Below, piece after piece: positions 5,918 through 8,249 of a DNA stretch of 8,249 nt. The translations under genes and the position numbers were made by a program. The stretch comes from Dermatophilus congolensis. Its GTDB lineage: Bacteria > Actinomycetota > Actinomycetes > Actinomycetales > Dermatophilaceae. The notes below the pieces were generated by a model, which was not told the origin of the DNA, made no database searches, and worked only from the letters and a program-made list of their open reading frames with translations. How positions within the stretch are numbered: the stretch's first letter is position 1; every line of letters begins with the position of its first letter. Where the stretch lies: NCBI GenBank assembly GCA_030538115.1, contig JAUNUP010000009.1, positions 153,046-161,294 on the forward strand, in the 5' to 3' direction.

Positions 5918-6907
5918 TCAGATCGTGCCCAAGAGTTCGATGTTCCTCAGGGTTTGGGTGACCGTGAGGCCGTGCGGGGCGACCATGACCTCGTCGGCGT
6001 CGGCCTTCTCTCGGAAGTCCGCCAGGTAGTCGGCCACCTCCGTCGGGCCGCCCACTGCGGTGTACGTGCGCATGACCTTGGCCTGGTGGCCTGCGGGGGA
6101 GTCCATGAGAACGTCGATCTCCGCCTCCGTGAACTGGTGGTCACGGACCTGCGGGTTGCGGGCGACCAGGCTCACCACGCGACGACGGAGCACCTCTTCG
6201 GAGATGGCCTCCGCCTCCTCCACCGTGTCGGCCGTGACCGCGTTGGCGGCGGCGATGACGTACGGCTCCGGCCACTGCTCGGAGGGGCGGTACTGGCGGC
6301 GGTACGTCGCGACCGCGACCTCCAGGGCGTCGGGGGCGAAGTGGCTCGCGAACGAGTACGGCAGGCCCAGGGCCGCGGCGAGCTGGGCGCCGAACAGCGA
6401 CGAGCCCAGGATGTAGAGCGGCACGTTCGTGCCCTTGCCCGGCACCGCCTCCACGCCCGGCACGGCCGAGGTGTCGGAGAGGAACGCCTGCAACTCCTGC
6501 ACGTCCTCGGGGAAACGGTCGGAGGCGCGCGGGTCGCGGCGCAGCGCGCGGACCGTGGTCTGGTCGGTGCCCGGAGCGCGACCGAGGCCCAGGTCGATGC
6601 GGCCCGGGTGCAGCGCCTCCAGGGTGCCGAACTGCTCCGCGATCACCAGCGGGGAGTGGTTCGGCAGCATGATCCCGCCCGCGCCCAGGCGGATGGTGCT
6701 CGTCTGGGAGGCGACGTGCGCGATCAACACCGACGTCGCCGACGACGCGATGTTGGGCATGTTGTGGTGCTCCGCGTACCAGATCCGCTCGAACCGACCC
6801 GTCTTCTCCGCCATCTGCGCCAACCGCACCGAGTCGGCGAACGCCTCACCGACAGGCTGACCGGGGTGGATGGTGGCGAAGTCGATGAGGGACAGACGCA
6901 GTGACAC
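5918..6907 (-). CDS. LLM-class flavin-dependent oxidoreductase (luciferase-like, group 1)
   Basis: A 329-residue TIM-barrel protein of the bacterial-luciferase-like superfamily, matching the group sometimes called luciferase-family oxidoreductase group 1 (relatives: YhbW, MsnO8). Members use reduced FMN to oxidise small organic substrates in the cytoplasm. Visible family landmarks are the N-terminal strand LRLSLIDFA (3-11), IWYAEHHNMPNIASSATSVL (42-61), IRLGAGGIMLPNHSPLVIAE (72-91) and LEALHPGRIDLGLGRAPGTD (96-115), the last two being flavin-site signatures. The frame is open to 6982, but the residues before SLRLSL are unlike the family. GTG 6907 has AGGAG five bases upstream and places the first beta strand at the N-terminus, so it is chosen. 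The substrate cannot be predicted. It is preceded by a 353-base repeat-rich gap and followed by 235 bases without a gene, so it is probably monocistronic. Confidence 0.93.
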   Translation of the reverse strand: MSLRLSLIDFATIHPGQPVGEAFADSVRLAQMAEKTGRFERIWYAEHHNMPNIASSATSVLIAHVASQTSTIRLGAGGIMLPNHSPLVIAEQFGTLEALHPGRIDLGLGRAPGTDQTTVRALRRDPRASDRFPEDVQELQAFLSDTSAVPGVEAVPGKGTNVPLYILGSSLFGAQLAAALGLPYSFASHFAPDALEVAVATYRRQYRPSEQWPEPYVIAAANAVTADTVEEAEAISEEVLRRRVVSLVARNPQVRDHQFTEAEIDVLMDSPAGHQAKVMRTYTAVGGPTEVADYLADFREKADADEVMVAPHGLTVTQTLRNIELLGTI

Positions 6908-6912
6908 GGGGG

Positions 6913-6917
6913 CTCCT
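6913..6917 (-). promoter_or_regulatory. Shine-Dalgarno fixing the GTG start of the oxidoreductase
   Basis: The coding strand reads AGGAG here, followed by five C and GTG 6907. It supports GTG as the start although the frame is open for another 25 codons upstream. No convincing -10/-35 pair was found between here and the repeat array. Confidence 0.65.
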
Positions 6918-6950
6918 TGCAGTGGCGGAGAAAAGGGCTCGTTCACGGCA

Positions 6951-6997
6951 ACCCGGCCGGCCGGGTGTCCATTCCATCCCACCTACCCGGCCGGGGT
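6951..6997. repeat. Pair of GC-only palindromes in the oxidoreductase upstream region
   Basis: ACCCGGCCGGCCGGGT (6951-6966) is a perfect 16-bp palindrome. Nineteen bases further on, CCCGGCCGGG (6986-6995) is a perfect 10-bp palindrome in the context ACCCGGCCGGGGT. Both could fold as hairpins in the 5' leader of the oxidoreductase mRNA or bind a dimeric protein; they may also pair with each other. In GC-rich DNA short CCGG-type palindromes are partly expected. Confidence 0.5.
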
Positions 6998-7054
6998 CCC
7001 ACGGCACATGTCCTCGCCGACCTCACGTTCCAGCAGCAGTGCCGTGGGACAGGG
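6996..7054 (+). repeat. Hairpin module 1 (12-bp perfect inverted repeat, 31-base loop)
   Basis: Arms GTCCCACGGCAC (6996-7007) and GTGCCGTGGGAC (7039-7050) are perfectly complementary and enclose a 31-base loop that begins ATGTCCTCGCCG. AGGG follows the second arm. The whole unit is homologous to module 2 (7187-7247), which points the opposite way. No gene overlaps it. It looks like a REP-like or transposable palindromic unit or a structured RNA; I do not recognise a named family. Confidence 0.8.
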
Positions 7055-7152
7055 TGTGAGGTGGGCAAAGACCTGGTGTCTTGGCGCTTCGTGTCGTGGG
7101 GCGGGGTGTGAGGTGGTTGACGGCCTTGCCCCGGGGCTTCGTGCCGTGAGCT
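7039..7152 (+). repeat. Degenerate tandem repeat of about 50 bp
   Basis: Units begin at 7039 (GTGCCGTGGGAC), 7091 (GTGTCGTGGGGC) and 7141 (GTGCCGTGAGCT), spaced 52 and 50 bases. The first two share GGGTGTGAGGTGG (7052-7064 and 7104-7116) at the same internal offset and both end in CTTC just before the next unit. The third is more diverged. The first unit start is also the right arm of hairpin module 1, so the array seems to have grown by duplicating that half of the module. Confidence 0.65.
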
Positions 7153-7156
7153 GGGT

Positions 7157-7198
7157 CGCGGAACGAGGGCGTGGGGTGAGTCACGTCCCTGTTCCGCG
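7157..7198. repeat. Imperfect inverted repeat CGCGGAAC...GTTCCGCG
   Basis: CGCGGAAC (7157-7164) followed by GAGGGCGTG is mirrored by CACGTCCCTGTTCCGCG (7182-7198). The outer eight pairs are perfect, and the AGGG/CCCT and GTG/CAC blocks also pair after small bulges. It shares its right arm with module 2 (7191-7202), so it is mutually exclusive with that hairpin, like alternative RNA conformations. Confidence 0.55.
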
Positions 7199-7247
7199 GC
7201 ACCTATTCGGTCACTGTGACCTGCGGGGATGACATGTGCCGCGGAAC
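7187..7247 (-). repeat. Hairpin module 2 (inverted copy of module 1), 13 bases after the xfp stop
   Basis: Read on the minus strand, arms GTTCCGCGGCAC (7247-7236) and GTGCCGCGGAAC (7202-7191) pair perfectly around a 33-base loop that begins ATGTCATCCCCG and contains the nested palindrome GGTCACAGTGACC. AGGG follows, as in module 1. Compared with module 1 the stem differs at two positions, and both differences are matched by the complementary change in the other arm. It lies 13 bases past the phosphoketolase stop, so it could protect or end that transcript, although no U-run follows. Confidence 0.8.
7209..7221. repeat. Nested perfect palindrome GGTCACTGTGACC
   Basis: Six-base arms around a single T lie inside the loop of hairpin module 2. 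Together the outer 12-bp stem and this inner 6-bp stem could form a two-tier cruciform or stem-loop. A one-base-longer relative is found at 5858-5871. Confidence 0.6.
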
Positions 7248-7260
7248 CCCGGCAGACGGG

Positions 7261-8249
7261 CTACTCGTTGTCTCCGCCCGTGGTTACCGTTGCCGCTACC
7301 TTGTCGCTGTCTGACATGTCTTGGGCGTCCGGCCAGACCCAGTCGGCGACCTCCGGGATGTCTTCGCCCGTTTCGTAGGCGTAGGCCCTCGCCGAGGTGC
7401 GGGCGTCGAACATGTACTGGCGCAGGTTCGCGTAGCGCGATCCCAAGCCGGGCACGCGGTCGATGACGTCCATGACCAGGTGGTACCGGTCGATGTCGTT
7501 ACGCATCGCCATGTCGAACGGCGTCGTCGTGGTGCCCTCCTCCTTGAAGCCGCGCACGTGCAGGTGGGCGTGCCCGGTGCGGCGGTAGGTGAGGCGGTGG
7601 ATGAGCCACGGGTAGCCGTGATAGTTGAAGATGATCGGCTTGTCAGCGGTGAAGTAGTTGTCGAACTCCTTGCTCGACAGGCCGTGCGGGTGCTCGTCTT
7701 CGTCTTGCAGGCGCATGAGGTCGACCACGTTCACCACCCGCACCTTGAGGCTCGGGATCGCCTCGCGCAGGATCGAGGCCGCCGCCAGCGTCTCCAAGGT
7801 CGGCACGTCGCCGGCGCAGCCGAGCACCACGTCGGGCTCCTCGCCCTCCACCTCGGTGCCGGCCCAGTGCCAGATGCCGATGCCGCGGGTGCAGTGCTTG
7901 ATCGCCTCGTCCATCGACAAGAAGTTCGGAGCTGGCTGCTTGCCCGCGACCACGACGTTGACGTACTGCCGTGAGCGCAGCACGTGATCCCACGTGGAGA
8001 GCAGGGTGTTCGTGTCCGGCGGCAGGTACACCCGGATGATGTCGGCCTTCTTGTTGACCACGTGGTCGATGAAGCCCGGGTCCTGGTGGCTGAAGCCGTT
8101 GTGGTCTTGCCGCCACACGTGCGAGCTGAGCAGGTAGTTCAGCGACGCGACGGGAGCCCGCCACGGGATGTCGTTCGTGACCTTCAACCACTTCGCGTGC
8201 TGGTTGAACATCGAGTCGACGATGTGGATGAACGCCTCGTAGCTGCTCA
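7261..8249 (-). CDS. xfp: Xylulose-5-phosphate/fructose-6-phosphate phosphoketolase, C-terminal part
   Basis: The last 328 residues of a phosphoketolase (whole enzymes are roughly 800 residues); the N-terminal, thiamine-diphosphate-binding part lies outside the window. The enzyme cleaves xylulose-5-P (and usually fructose-6-P) with phosphate to acetyl phosphate plus glyceraldehyde-3-P (or erythrose-4-P), in the cytoplasm. Diagnostic stretches are [20 protein letters not shown] at the window edge, [18 protein letters not shown] (about 8079-8124, whose Gln and His residues belong to the active site in characterised bifidobacterial enzymes), [28 protein letters not shown], and [16 protein letters not shown] followed by [19 protein letters not shown]. 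The C-terminal tail after VWPDA is short and polar, and the stop is TAG. The typical position before SYEAFIH is Cys in family members as I recall, and is Ser here. The gene is followed by the repeat array, not by an obvious partner such as acetate kinase. Confidence 0.96.
   Translation of the reverse strand, partial: SSYEAFIHIVDSMFNQHAKWLKVTNDIPWRAPVASLNYLLSSHVWRQDHNGFSHQDPGFIDHVVNKKADIIRVYLPPDTNTLLSTWDHVLRSRQYVNVVVAGKQPAPNFLSMDEAIKHCTRGIGIWHWAGTEVEGEEPDVVLGCAGDVPTLETLAAASILREAIPSLKVRVVNVVDLMRLQDEDEHPHGLSSKEFDNYFTADKPIIFNYHGYPWLIHRLTYRRTGHAHLHVRGFKEEGTTTTPFDMAMRNDIDRYHLVMDVIDRVPGLGSRYANLRQYMFDARTSARAYAYETGEDIPEVADWVWPDAQDMSDSDKVAATVTTGGDNE

Noticed and set aside
5888..6904. Plus-strand frame of 338 codons
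   Set aside because: Antisense to the LLM oxidoreductase almost end to end; His/Arg/Gly-rich with no motif.
6996..7247. CRISPR array
   Set aside because: The repeats are palindromic, occur in both orientations and are too diverged and short; there are no uniform spacers and no cas genes.
6996..7247. Insertion sequence with terminal inverted repeats
   Set aside because: The outer arms are inverted and similar, but there is no transposase, no clear target-site duplication, and the arms repeat inside the element; a non-autonomous mobile unit cannot be excluded, so it is kept as a repeat.
7321..7974. Plus-strand frame of 217 codons
   Set aside because: Antisense to phosphoketolase; composition and lack of motifs mark it as a shadow.

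Overview
This is an 8.2 kb stretch of a GC-rich bacterial chromosome in which every convincing gene lies on the minus strand, so the biological reading direction is from high to low coordinates. Codon use with G/C third positions, GTG starts, a likely leaderless gene start, a fused permease-ATPase amino-acid transporter and an Xfp-type phosphoketolase together suggest an actinomycete (Actinomycetota). A Micrococcales-type genome is my guess, but the sequence alone does not settle genus or order.

Layout in transcription order: (1) 8249-7261, the C-terminal part of a xylulose-5-P/fructose-6-P phosphoketolase, cut by the window edge. (2) 7260-6908, a 353-base gene-free region packed with inverted and tandem repeats, including two head-to-head copies of a roughly 60-base hairpin module whose 12-bp stems differ by two compensated base pairs. 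(3) 6907-5918, a luciferase-like flavin-dependent oxidoreductase. (4) 5917-5683, an intergenic region ending in a near-perfect 18-bp operator that overlaps a promoter. (5) 5682-5125, a small helix-turn-helix regulator, probably autoregulated and leaderless. (6) 5064-4687, a DUF4440/NTF2-like small protein. (7) 4590-3682 and 3680-1908, a two-gene polar amino-acid ABC importer: a lipoprotein binding protein, then after a single spacer base a permease fused to its ATPase. (8) 1865 to 1, running off the window: an NLR-like (NB-ARC STAND) ATPase gene that is split between two reading frames at a run of seven G residues.

The importer pair is clearly one operon: the lipoprotein captures the amino acid outside the membrane and the fused half-transporter, presumably as a homodimer, imports it. 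The STAND gene follows only 42 bases downstream with no visible terminator, so it may be read from the same transcript. The phosphoketolase, the oxidoreductase, the regulator and the DUF4440 gene look like independent co-oriented units rather than one pathway.

The parts most worth following up are the covarying hairpin array at 6996-7247, the G7 frame switch in the STAND gene, and the self-operator of the helix-turn-helix gene. No RNA genes, CRISPR arrays, transposases or integrases were found.
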